From: Streptomyces pilosus
GTDB taxonomy: Bacteria > Actinomycetota > Actinomycetes > Streptomycetales > Streptomycetaceae
Direction of reading: 5' to 3'
Length of the DNA: 64,000 bases
Assembly: GCF_014649835.1 (NCBI RefSeq)
Contig: NZ_BMTU01000009.1
Coordinates: 186,001 to 250,000, forward strand
Below are positions 8,871 through 16,648 of this stretch, one piece after another. Position numbers and translations under genes: made by a program. Under the pieces are notes generated by a model. It worked only from the letters and a program-made list of their open reading frames with translations, was not told the DNA's origin and searched no databases. Positions within the stretch are counted from its first letter, which is position 1. Each line of letters begins with the position of its first letter.

Positions 8871-10261
8871 TTCCGCAGCAGCCTTCCCGCCCGCTCCCGC
8901 AGCACGGCGACGGCATCGGTGGCCGCCTTCTCGGCCCGCACACCGGCCTTGTCGGTCGTCCCCCCGGCCCAGGCCCCGGCGTGCACGGCGACGCCCTTCT
9001 TCCGCACGGTCCGCTCGACGGCGAGCGGCTGGAGCAGGAACCGCCCGGCGTCCCAGCGCAGCAGCCCGACGCACGCGCCGGACGAGGCGACGGCCTCCGG
9101 CGTGAGCGGACCGGCGGCCGGGACCCGGTCGACGTCCACGGCCAGACGTACCCCGGCGACCTCCAGGACCGTCCCTTCCTCGCCTTCCTCCACGCCGTAC
9201 CCCTCCAGCAGCACGGGCACGGCGATCCGCACCGGGTGCCGGTCCAGGGGCGCGACGGGAGCGGCGACCGCGGAGGGCAGGGCCACCCGCGCGGTGGCGA
9301 ACACGTCCGCGGGTTCGCCCGTCCGTGCCCGCTCGTCGTCCCACACCAGATCGCCCTCGCCGGTGACGGGCATCGCGTCCAGCTCCACGGCCCGCCCCTC
9401 GCTCACGGCCGCGAGCAGGGACATGCGCGGCCGGAGCAACTGCCACAGCCCCGCCCCGACGACACTGTCGGGCTTCGGTGCGGAGACACTGGCCCGCACC
9501 AGCCGCGGCGCGCCACCGTCCGCCGGCTCGAACACCCCGTGCACCTGCGCCTGTACGGCGGTCGCGTGCTCCTGGACGTCCACACCGAGCGGCAGCAGAC
9601 GGCCGGTCGCCCCGGTCACGGCGGGGGCGGACGCAGCCCCGGGCAGCGTCAGCAGCACGGCCCGCGCCCACAGGTCGGCCCACCGCCGCACCGGGACACG
9701 CTCCAGCGTCGCCCCGGGACAGGAGGCGGCGAGCTCGGCGGCGAAACCGTCGAGCAGCGCGGCCGTCCGGCGCAGCCCGGGCTCGGGCAGCATCGCGGAC
9801 ACGACCGGCGCGGCCCCGGCGACCAGCTCGTGGTCGATCCCCCGCCATCCGGCCCGTGCCAGGTCGCACAGCCAACCGCGGGCGGCGATCAGCAGGTTGA
9901 CCGCACGGTCGTCGTCGCCGGCCGGCGCGGGGCCGCTCTCCTCCGCGCCCGGCCGCCCGACGGCCTCGTCGATCCGGGCGAGGAGCGCGTCGTGCACGGA
10001 GCCGAGGAGCGCGGTGCGCGCCGCGGCGAGCGCCACGAAGTGGTCCTCTCCGGCCGCGCCGGCCGCCGTCTTCCCGGCGGCCTCGGCGACCCGCCCGGCC
10101 AGCGGCGATCCGGCCACCGCGTCGGCGAGCCCGGCGAGCCCGGCGGCCTGCGCGGGCTGCGGGCGCAGCAGCCCGTCGACCAGCGCCTCGTCGAATCCGT
10201 CCACGGCGGCCAAGGCTTCGTCGAGCCCCTCGACGGCGTCGGTCAGCAGGTCGGCGCGCAT
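8867..10261 (-). CDS. Unrecognised 464-residue protein of the MoxR-VWA operon
   Basis: I do not recognise a family with certainty. The protein is Ala/Leu/Asp-rich, acidic and without a signal peptide or membrane segment, so probably cytoplasmic. The first ~180 residues look helical (LTDAVEGLDEALAAVDGF...); the rest contains beta-rich stretches such as 'RIAVPVLLEGYGVEEG' and 'GTVLEVAGVRLAVDVDRVP'. The C-terminus is basic (VLRERAGRLLRK). I chose ATG 10261 because it overlaps the SWIM-like gene's stop by one base (TGATG) and its own stop overlaps the VWA start by four bases, so it is translationally coupled on both sides. It may be an adaptor or substrate-recognition subunit (inference from context only). 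Confidence 0.75.
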   Translation of the reverse strand: MRADLLTDAVEGLDEALAAVDGFDEALVDGLLRPQPAQAAGLAGLADAVAGSPLAGRVAEAAGKTAAGAAGEDHFVALAAARTALLGSVHDALLARIDEAVGRPGAEESGPAPAGDDDRAVNLLIAARGWLCDLARAGWRGIDHELVAGAAPVVSAMLPEPGLRRTAALLDGFAAELAASCPGATLERVPVRRWADLWARAVLLTLPGAASAPAVTGATGRLLPLGVDVQEHATAVQAQVHGVFEPADGGAPRLVRASVSAPKPDSVVGAGLWQLLRPRMSLLAAVSEGRAVELDAMPVTGEGDLVWDDERARTGEPADVFATARVALPSAVAAPVAPLDRHPVRIAVPVLLEGYGVEEGEEGTVLEVAGVRLAVDVDRVPAAGPLTPEAVASSGACVGLLRWDAGRFLLQPLAVERTVRKKGVAVHAGAWAGGTTDKAGVRAEKAATDAVAVLRERAGRLLRK

Positions 10262-10842
10262 CAGGCCACCGCCCTCGTCGTCGGGAACCACTGCATCTCC
10301 GGCAACGGAAGGGTCGTCGGCGTGAGTTCGAGGTAGGACAGGTGCCGCAGGAACCGGCTGAACACCTGGGCCGCCGCCGAACTGTCGCCCTGGGCGGGCC
10401 GCGTCGAGGTCATGGCGCCGGTGATCCGGTGTGCGTCGGCGTCCTGCTCGGGGAGCTCGACCTTCAGGTAGCGGGCGACGCGCTCGACGCCGTACTGCAG
10501 CACGGCCTCACCGATCAGCGCGCGTATGTGGTTGCAGAACGACCCGCGTGCCCCGCCGCAGGGCCGGTTGTTGTTGGTGCTGCACGAGAACGCGTACGTC
10601 CCCGCCGCGACCGACGACACGTACACCCGCCCGATGTCCGACCCACTCGACACCACACCCTGCAGCCGCCCGTCCGCCAACTCGACGAACGGCACCTTGG
10701 CCAGCTTCCGCGGCCGTGCCGACGGCACCACCCGCGCCGTACTCGACCTCTCCCAGACGGACAACACACCACTCCCAAGCATGCGGAAAGGGGGACGTCC
10801 TCGCCGGACCGGCGGGACGGAAAGGAATCTACCGACCACCAC
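10261..10842 (-). CDS. SWIM-type zinc-finger-like protein, first gene of the MoxR-VWA operon
   Basis: About 193 residues. A Cys/His cluster, 'FSCSTNNNRPCGG' followed by 'GSFCNHIRALI', has the closing C-x-H of SWIM zinc fingers, with a somewhat relaxed first half. SWIM-domain proteins commonly head MoxR/VWA loci. Start choice is uncertain: GGAGGG lies 8 nt before GTG 10842, while TTG 10848 is closer to the Shine-Dalgarno; the internal ATG at 10782 lacks a ribosome-binding site. The C-terminal ~60 residues (SRFLRHLSYLELTPTTLPLPEMQWF) are conserved-looking but unassigned. The SWIM may bind DNA or protein; which is not visible from sequence. Confidence 0.72.
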   Translation of the reverse strand: MVVGRFLSVPPVRRGRPPFRMLGSGVLSVWERSSTARVVPSARPRKLAKVPFVELADGRLQGVVSSGSDIGRVYVSSVAAGTYAFSCSTNNNRPCGGARGSFCNHIRALIGEAVLQYGVERVARYLKVELPEQDADAHRITGAMTSTRPAQGDSSAAAQVFSRFLRHLSYLELTPTTLPLPEMQWFPTTRAVA

Positions 10843-10943
10843 TGACAACGCCCTCCGGGCCGCCGGCCGGGCCCGGAGGGCAGCGGGGCTGCCGTCGCGG
10901 GAGGCCGTGCCGGCGGCGGACGGTGAGCAGGCGGTGGAGCGGA

Positions 10944-12401
10944 CTAGGGGGTGTCCTCGCCGGTGCGGTCACCGGCCGTGACGCGGCTGACCGTTCCCGC
11001 GAGGAAGAGCACCGCGGCGAGTACGGACACGACGCAGGCGATCGCGAAGACGTCGGTCTTCGCGTCCTCGAACATGCCGACCGCGGTCAGGGCGAGGAAC
11101 ACTCCCGAGGTCTGCAGGCCGCACCCGCCGGGCATCGGTCCGGCGGTTCTCGTGCGCACGCGGGGTATCCACAGCCGCAGGAGCTCGGCGGTGGCGGTGA
11201 GAGCGACGAGCCGGGAGGCGATCATCGTGGCGGGGTGAGCCGTGTTGTCCGCCAGTTCGCCCACACCGACGACGGTGGTGAAGCAGAAGTAGAGGATCGG
11301 GACCAGCCAGCCCGGGTGCGCCCGGACTCCCGGAACCGGCCGCGCTCCGGCCCCGTCCGTGACCCTGCCGAGGCCGATCCCGGCTGGCGGCGTCCCCGGC
11401 GTCCCCGGCGTGCGGGGGGAGGGGATGCCGGGCAGGGGCGGCGCCTGAGGTGCCGGGCGGAGCGCCCGCTGCTGCGCACGGCGGACGCGGCGGCCCACGT
11501 CTCCGTGGGCATCCATGTGGGCGGACAACTGCCCCTGGAGGTCCCTGAGCTGTTCGGCCATCGTGTCGAACTCCGCCCGGCGCACGGCGGCGAGCCGCGC
11601 GGCCTCCCGTTCGGCGGTGCCGAGCAGGTCGAGGGCCTCGCCGTGATGTCGTACGGCTTCCGCGCGCGCCGTCTCGGCGGATCGCGGGACCTCTGCCAGT
11701 TCCTCGCGCAGCCGGCCCCGCTCGGCTTCGATGATCTCGGTGATCCGGTGTCGTTCGTCCGGGGGCAGCTTGCGCGGGGCGCGTGCCTCCGCACGGGCGA
11801 GGGCGGCCCGGCGCCACTCCAGCAGCGGGCGGCCGCGGTGCTCGCCGATGCCGTTGATGTGGACCTTGCCGCCCTTGGTGCGGTGGAGGTAGAGGACCTC
11901 ACCGCCCTTGCCGTTCGGCGCCTTGCCCCAGCCGACGTCGTGGAAGTCGGCGGCGGTCCTGATCCCCTGCGCCGCCAGGCTGCGGACGAGGCCGGTCCCG
12001 ATGCCGCTCACCTCGTTGGCGGTGAGGTAGGTGGTGCCGAGTGTCCGCTCGACGGACTGGCGGCGCAGGACCGACAGCGCCTGGCCCTCCCGGCGTTCGC
12101 GTTCGCCGTCCAGCGCGTCGAGCCGGTGCGTCAGCGAGGCTTCCCGACGGGCCCGTTCTTCGGCGAGGCGGGCGAGTTTCTTGCCGTGGGCGGCCTCGAC
12201 GCGCTCACGCTTCCGCACCTCGTGGCCCAGGCGTCGCCGGTCGGCGACCTCGAAGGCGGGGCGTTCGGAGAGGAGGCGGCGCAGGGCACCGATCGCTCCG
12301 ATGAGCCGGCGGCGTTCCGCGCGCACCTCCGAGGGGGAAGGGGCGGCCGGTGGCGGGACGGGAGCCGATCCGTCCCTGCCGGGGGTGGTGCTGTCGATCA
12401 A
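10944..12401 (-). CDS. Coiled-coil protein with helix-hairpin-helix motif and C-terminal membrane segments
   Basis: 485 residues from TTG 12401, preceded by GAGGAAA at 9 nt; an in-frame GTG at 12491 lacks as good a site. The N-terminal ~110 residues are a charged coiled coil. 'LTANEVSGIGTGLVRSLAAQGI' followed by 'RTAADF' is a helix-hairpin-helix, and 'VHINGIGEHRGRPLLEWRR' looks like a second one. Another coiled coil follows, then a Pro-rich linker, then two to four hydrophobic segments (about the last 130 residues). An HhH pair inside coiled coils is usually a DNA- or protein-binding scaffold; here it is apparently tethered to the membrane. Function unknown. The gene is not obviously co-transcribed with the MoxR operon (about 100 bp gap). 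Confidence 0.72.
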   Translation of the reverse strand: MIDSTTPGRDGSAPVPPPAAPSPSEVRAERRRLIGAIGALRRLLSERPAFEVADRRRLGHEVRKRERVEAAHGKKLARLAEERARREASLTHRLDALDGERERREGQALSVLRRQSVERTLGTTYLTANEVSGIGTGLVRSLAAQGIRTAADFHDVGWGKAPNGKGGEVLYLHRTKGGKVHINGIGEHRGRPLLEWRRAALARAEARAPRKLPPDERHRITEIIEAERGRLREELAEVPRSAETARAEAVRHHGEALDLLGTAEREAARLAAVRRAEFDTMAEQLRDLQGQLSAHMDAHGDVGRRVRRAQQRALRPAPQAPPLPGIPSPRTPGTPGTPPAGIGLGRVTDGAGARPVPGVRAHPGWLVPILYFCFTTVVGVGELADNTAHPATMIASRLVALTATAELLRLWIPRVRTRTAGPMPGGCGLQTSGVFLALTAVGMFEDAKTDVFAIACVVSVLAAVLFLAGTVSRVTAGDRTGEDTP

Positions 12402-12927
12402 CGTGGGTTTCCTCAGGCAGCGGGGGTGTGTAAGGGCCTTGGCCCGGGGCGGGCGCGGTGGGGGAGTGAGGTAACCCCGTCCGGTGCCCACTCCGACGCC
12501 GGCATCCGCCGGCCGGGTCGGGGCCGGCTTCCCGGCGAGGCGTCGTCGCGCCGCAGCCGCAGCCGCAGCCGCAGCCGTCGCCGAAGGCGGGCGGGTGCTC
12601 GCGCTCGGGGAGCGTGAGCGGGGAGAACCGCGTCACAGGCCGGCCCGGCTCGGCCGACCCGTGCGGGAATCGCACGTACACACCGGAGGTGACCTGCAAC
12701 GTCACGGAAAGGTTGTACGCAGCAGCGAGGAATGTAGGCGCGTCGCGGTTCGTACCACGCCGGCCCTCCGGTGCAGCCCCCCTGAGCCCCGCCCTGCGGC
12801 CCCGGAAGCCGGGTCCCGGCACTGTCGCGGACCGCCCTCCGTGGTGGATGCTGCCTCGGGGCGCGTCCGCCCCCGAGCCCGGTCGAACCGTTCATGCAGC
12901 GACGCACCGCACCCGCAGGGAGCCGCC
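12402..12927. repeat. Divergent intergenic region with GCAGCC microsatellite
   Basis: 526 bp without a convincing gene. It contains four direct copies of GCAGCC at 12553-12576. A weak plus-strand promoter candidate (TTGTAC 12713-12718, 16-bp spacer, TAGGCG 12735-12740) could serve the secreted esterase, leaving a ~180-nt leader. Confidence 0.4.
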
Positions 12928-13956
12928 GTGACCGCCGTCCTGACCCTCTTACGAACCCGCCTCCGCCTCGTCCTCGCCCTCCTTCTCCTCACCCTCGCGC
13001 CCACCACCCCGGCACTCGCCGGAGCCGGCGCGCCGGCCGAGGCCACCGACACCTCCCGCACCTCCGTGCCGCGCGGCGCCGAGGTCGTCGCGGTCACCCG
13101 GGTCGCGGACCGCCAGGTCGACCTGTCCGTCCGCTCCCCGGCGCTCGGCGGCCGGACGGTCGAGGTCCGCCTCCTCACCCCCGACGGCTGGAACCCGGAC
13201 GACCGGCGCCGGCACTGGCCCACGCTCTGGCTCCTGCACGGCTGCTGCGGCGACTACACGTCCTGGACCGCGATGACCGACGTGGCGGACACCGACAGCC
13301 TGCGCGACGTGCTCGTCGTCATGCCCGAGGCCGGCTGGAACGGCTGGTACAGCGACTGGTGGAACCATGGCGAGGGCGGCGACCCGGCCTGGGAGACCTT
13401 CCACACCGTCGAGCTGCGGCACCTCCTCGAACGCGACTGGGGCGCCGGCCGCGACCGCGTCGTGGCGGGCCTCTCGATGGGCGGTCAGGGCGCCCTGCAG
13501 TACGCCGCGCGCCACCCCGGGATGTTCAGGGCGGCCGCCGCCTACTCCGGCTCCGCCCACCCACTCCTGAACGACGAGTCGGTCGGCCGTGTCATGGGCT
13601 TCTTCGCAGGCCAGGGCAACGATCCGCTCCGCGTCTGGGGCGATCCGGTCGCCCAGCGCCGTATCTGGCGGGCCCACGACCCGTTCCACCTGGCGGCGCG
13701 CCTCACGTCGCTCCCCGTCTACCTGTCCTGCGGCGACGGCGGCACCGGCCCCCTGGACGCCCCAGGTGCCACCAGCGCCCTCGAGGCCGACTTCAACCGC
13801 CAGAACCACGCCCTGGCAGCCGAGTTGAAGCGCCTCGGCGCCAGGCACGTCACCACCCACTTCTACGGCCCCGGCACGCACACCTGGGCCTATTGGGAGC
13901 GCGAACTGCACGCCTCGCTCCCGATGTTGCTGAAGGCTCTCCGCGTCCACCACTGA
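12928..13956 (+). CDS. Secreted alpha/beta-hydrolase, esterase D / antigen-85 type
   Basis: 342 residues from GTG 12928 (GGGAG 5 nt upstream). The N-terminus is a Sec signal peptide: Arg-rich start, Leu-rich core, then APTTPALAGAG. The fold is an esterase-D/mycolyltransferase-like hydrolase: 'LWLLHGCCGDYTSW' oxyanion strand, nucleophile elbow 'GLSMGGQGALQYAARHP' (Ser), and the terminal histidine in 'YGPGTHTWAYWERELH'. Such proteins in Streptomyces hydrolyse acyl esters outside the cell; mycolates are absent in Streptomyces, so a mycolyltransferase role is unlikely. Monocistronic or loosely linked to the next small gene 49 bp downstream. Confidence 0.88.
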   Translation: MTAVLTLLRTRLRLVLALLLLTLAPTTPALAGAGAPAEATDTSRTSVPRGAEVVAVTRVADRQVDLSVRSPALGGRTVEVRLLTPDGWNPDDRRRHWPTLWLLHGCCGDYTSWTAMTDVADTDSLRDVLVVMPEAGWNGWYSDWWNHGEGGDPAWETFHTVELRHLLERDWGAGRDRVVAGLSMGGQGALQYAARHPGMFRAAAAYSGSAHPLLNDESVGRVMGFFAGQGNDPLRVWGDPVAQRRIWRAHDPFHLAARLTSLPVYLSCGDGGTGPLDAPGATSALEADFNRQNHALAAELKRLGARHVTTHFYGPGTHTWAYWERELHASLPMLLKALRVHH

Positions 13957-14005
13957 CCGGGCCCGACCGGGGGCGTCGGGCACGCGGAACGTAGGCTTCG
14001 GCCCC

Positions 14006-14485
14006 ATGGCCGACGTCCACGAACTCCAGCTCGCCCTGCACCTCCCGGACTCCCTCCCCGCCCCGGAACTCGACCTGCTGCGCTGGCATCTGGGCGAGGC
14101 CGGGGGCGACGCGGAGGCCGAGGGCGGGGTCGCGGGCGGGTCGGACCGGCACGACGAGGCGTACGAGTATCCCCTCCTCGCGTCACGAGGACCGGCCTGG
14201 AAGATCGACGGTGTCCTCGTCGGGGAACTGCACCTCGGCAGCAGGGGATGGGCGCTGTCCGCACGCCAGGAGGTGCATCCCGACGAGTTCGACGACCTGG
14301 GCCGCCTCGTGCGGTGGCTCGGCGCGCGCACCACCACCGTGGGCGTCCTGGGACACCTCCGGTTCTACGAGACCGACGTACCCGATCTGCTGATCGCGCG
14401 GGACGGATCGGTGCACCGTGCCGGCCTGCGCCTGGACGGGCTCGCCGAGTCGCCCACCGACGTGTTCGCCCACGGCTGGATCTGA
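14006..14485 (+). CDS. Small hypothetical protein (159 aa)
   Basis: I do not recognise the family. The protein is acidic, lacks a signal peptide or membrane segment, and has an orderly middle ('WKIDGVLVGELHLGSRGWALS', 'HPDEFDDLGRLVRWLGARTT') with normal codon bias, so it is a real gene. It starts at ATG 14006, 49 bp after the esterase, on the same strand. A four-copy 20-bp tandem repeat begins directly after its stop codon. Confidence 0.7.
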   Translation: MADVHELQLALHLPDSLPAPELDLLRWHLGEAGGDAEAEGGVAGGSDRHDEAYEYPLLASRGPAWKIDGVLVGELHLGSRGWALSARQEVHPDEFDDLGRLVRWLGARTTTVGVLGHLRFYETDVPDLLIARDGSVHRAGLRLDGLAESPTDVFAHGWI

Positions 14486-14486
14486 A

Positions 14487-14566
14487 GCGGCACCCGCCCG
14501 GCCGCAGCGGCACCCGCCCGGCCGCAGCGGCACCCGCCCGGCCGCAGCCGCACCCGCCCGGCCGCG
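14487..14566. repeat. Tandem repeat, 4 x 20 bp, between convergent genes
   Basis: Unit GCGGCACCCGCCCGGCCGCA occurs three times exactly (14487-14506, 14507-14526, 14527-14546) and once with two changes (14547-14566). It begins 1 bp after a stop codon and ends 10 bp before the convergent regulator gene's stop. It can form GC-rich structure and may act as a terminator. Confidence 0.9.
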
Positions 14567-14575
14567 GAGGCCCCT

Positions 14576-15322
14576 TCAGCCGCGTGCGCGCAGGTACGTC
14601 TCCAGCTCGGCGGCGCCGTTCAGCATCGCTCGTGAGCGAGCCGACAACCGTCCGTGCCAGTCGCGCAGCGCCCCCTCCAGAGGCTCCAGTCCACCGGCTT
14701 CCCGCACCCGCGCCAACAGCGGAGCGATCTGCTCCAACAGGTGACCACCGCGTCGGAGCTGGTGCACCAACCGGGCATCACGCACATCGGCCTCGCCGTA
14801 GACCCGGTACCCGGTCACCGGGTCGCGGCCCGGCCGCACCAGCCCGGCGTCCTCCCACTTGCGCAGCGTCGCCGGGCGGATGCCGAGTTCCTCGGCCAAC
14901 GGGCCGATGAACACGCGGCGGGACCGGGCCGGCGAGGCGTCGCGCTCGGGGCCCGTCCCGGGGGAGAGGTCACGCAGGGCCCTCTCGACGGCCCGGAGCG
15001 TGCCCCGGTCGTCCAGCAGTTGGGCGTGACCCAGGTCGATCAGATGCAGCGCCTCGTCGACGGCGCCCCGGTTCACCGCCTGCATGATCGCCGTCGCCGT
15101 CGGGTGACCGTGAGCGGGCACCAGGGCGAGGAAGGCCCGCAGGGCATGGGCGTGCAGCGGGGTGTAGAGGCGGTATCCGTGCGCTGAACGCGCGGCGGCG
15201 GGAAGGATGCCGGCCTCCTCGTAGTTCCGGACCGCCTGCGCGGACAGACCGTGCCGCCGTGCCAGGTCGACCGGCCTGAGCTTCTCACCGCTTTGAAGGT
15301 TGCGCCCCACGGCAGCGCACAT
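14576..15322 (-). CDS. MerR-family regulator with two HTH domains (TioE-like)
   Basis: About 248 residues. The N-terminal MerR HTH ('RPVDLARRHGLSAQAVRNYEEAGIL', then 'GYRLYTPLHAHALRAF') is followed by a helical linker and a second MerR-like HTH ('GPLAEELGIRPATLRKWEDAGLV', then 'GYRVYGEADVRDARLV'). This tandem-HTH layout is that of TioE-type regulators. Start ATG 15322 is preferred; GTG codons just inside are alternatives. The gene is divergent from an erythromycin-esterase gene, and a 7-4-7 palindrome fills the gap, so it probably controls that gene and itself, with a cationic or macrocyclic drug as the likely inducer (inference). Confidence 0.87.
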   Translation of the reverse strand: MCAAVGRNLQSGEKLRPVDLARRHGLSAQAVRNYEEAGILPAAARSAHGYRLYTPLHAHALRAFLALVPAHGHPTATAIMQAVNRGAVDEALHLIDLGHAQLLDDRGTLRAVERALRDLSPGTGPERDASPARSRRVFIGPLAEELGIRPATLRKWEDAGLVRPGRDPVTGYRVYGEADVRDARLVHQLRRGGHLLEQIAPLLARVREAGGLEPLEGALRDWHGRLSARSRAMLNGAAELETYLRARG

Positions 15323-15348
15323 TACCGCGCCCAAATCTCCACCGGAAG

Positions 15349-15366
15349 TTCAACGATACCGTTGAA
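15349..15366. promoter_or_regulatory. Palindromic operator between merR-like and esterase genes
   Basis: TTCAACG-ATAC-CGTTGAA, a perfect 7-bp inverted repeat with 4-bp spacer. It ends 3 bp before the esterase ATG and overlaps its GAAGG ribosome-binding site; the regulator starts 27 bp away on the other side. Confidence 0.75.
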
Positions 15367-15369
15367 GGC

Positions 15370-16608
15370 ATGGCATCCGACATCAAGGACATCGCCCATT
15401 CCGTCGACGCCGCGGCCGTGACCGAGCTGCTCCCCGTCCGCCCGCGCCTGCTCGCCCTGGGCGAGCCCACCCACGGTGAGGACACCCTCCTCGACCTGCG
15501 CAACGATCTCTTCCGGCAACTCGTCGAGCAACAGGGCTACCGGACGATCGCGCTGGAGACCGACTGCCTGAGGGGCCTGCGCGTGGACGCGTACGTCACC
15601 ACCGGCACCGGAACCCTCGACGAGGTGATGGAGCACGGCCTCAGCCACGGCTGGGGCGCGTCAGCGGCCAACCGCCGGCTCGTGCACTGGATGCGGGAGT
15701 TCAACGAGGACCGCCCGGCACCCGACCGGGTCCGCTTCGCCGGTATCGACGGTCCCCTGGAGATCACCGGGGCCGAGAGCCCGCGGCGGGTCCTCACCGC
15801 CCTGCACGCCTACCTCGCGGCGCACCTCGACCCGGATCTGCTCCCCTGCACCCCGGACACGCTCGACCGTCTCCTCGGCCCGGACGAACCGTGGTCCGAT
15901 CCGGAGGTGATGACGGACCCGTCCCGGTCCGTCGGCCGCACCCCCGAAGCCCGGGAGCTGCGCCTGCTCGCCGACGATCTCACCGCACTGCTGGACACAC
16001 AGGCGCCCCAGCTGGTCACGGCGACCTCGCCCGACGACCGGCACACGGCCCGCCTGTACGCGCGCACCGCCACCGGTCTGCTGCGCTACCACTCCTGGAT
16101 GGCCGACTCCTCACCGTCCCGCATGACCCACCTGCTGGCCACGCGGGACGCCATGATGGCGGACAACCTCCTCGCCCTCACCGCACGGGGCCCGGCCCTC
16201 GTGCACGCCCACAACAGCCACCTCCAGCGGGACAAGAGCTCCCTGCGCATGTGGAACCACCCACTGCTCCGGTGGTGGAGCGCCGGCGCCCTCGTGAGCA
16301 CCCACCTCGGCGAGGAGTACGCCTTCCTGGCCACCGCCCTCGGCACACTCCGCCACCACGGAGTCGACACCCCGGCCCCGGACACCCTGGAAGGGCTCCT
16401 CCACGGCCTCCCCGGGGACCGGTACCTCCTCGACGCCGCCCGCCTGTCCACCGCCCTCGGCGACACACCCCCCGGCGTCCGGGTCTCCCCGTACTACGGC
16501 TACGCCCCACTCGATCCGGCCCAACTGCCGTCCGTGGACGGTGTGGTGTACGTCAGGGACGTCACGCGCGATCAGGGCCGGCTCCCGGACATGCCGGTGC
16601 GGCGGTGA
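15370..16608 (+). CDS. Erythromycin esterase family protein
   Basis: 412 residues, the usual length for the EreA/EreB family (Pfam PF05139). Diagnostic motifs are 'LGEPTHGED' (Glu32, His35 of the catalytic centre), 'IALETDCLRGL', 'RFAGIDG', 'ATRDAMMADN' and 'VHAHNSHLQR' (His281/His284 region). EreB-type enzymes hydrolyse the macrolide lactone using a His-activated water; many Streptomyces members have unknown substrates such as succinoglycan-like or other esters. No signal peptide, so cytoplasmic. The upstream palindrome overlaps the ribosome-binding site and the divergent MerR regulator is the obvious controller. The last codons lie inside a long hairpin. Confidence 0.93.
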   Translation: MASDIKDIAHSVDAAAVTELLPVRPRLLALGEPTHGEDTLLDLRNDLFRQLVEQQGYRTIALETDCLRGLRVDAYVTTGTGTLDEVMEHGLSHGWGASAANRRLVHWMREFNEDRPAPDRVRFAGIDGPLEITGAESPRRVLTALHAYLAAHLDPDLLPCTPDTLDRLLGPDEPWSDPEVMTDPSRSVGRTPEARELRLLADDLTALLDTQAPQLVTATSPDDRHTARLYARTATGLLRYHSWMADSSPSRMTHLLATRDAMMADNLLALTARGPALVHAHNSHLQRDKSSLRMWNHPLLRWWSAGALVSTHLGEEYAFLATALGTLRHHGVDTPAPDTLEGLLHGLPGDRYLLDAARLSTALGDTPPGVRVSPYYGYAPLDPAQLPSVDGVVYVRDVTRDQGRLPDMPVRR

Positions 16609-16635
16609 CCGGCCGGACGCCGGTCACCGCCGCAC
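16597..16635. terminator. Bidirectional terminator overlapping the esterase stop codon
   Basis: Perfect 16-bp stem, GTGCGGCGGTGACCGG (16597-16612) with complement 16620-16635 and a 7-nt loop. It includes the TGA at 16606-16608 and lies 14 bp from the convergent GH81 stop. Confidence 0.85.
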
Positions 16636-16648
16636 CGCTGTCGCCGGT

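Noticed and set aside
14487..14566. CRISPR-like repeat array
   Set aside because: Copies are directly adjacent with no spacers, and no cas genes are present.
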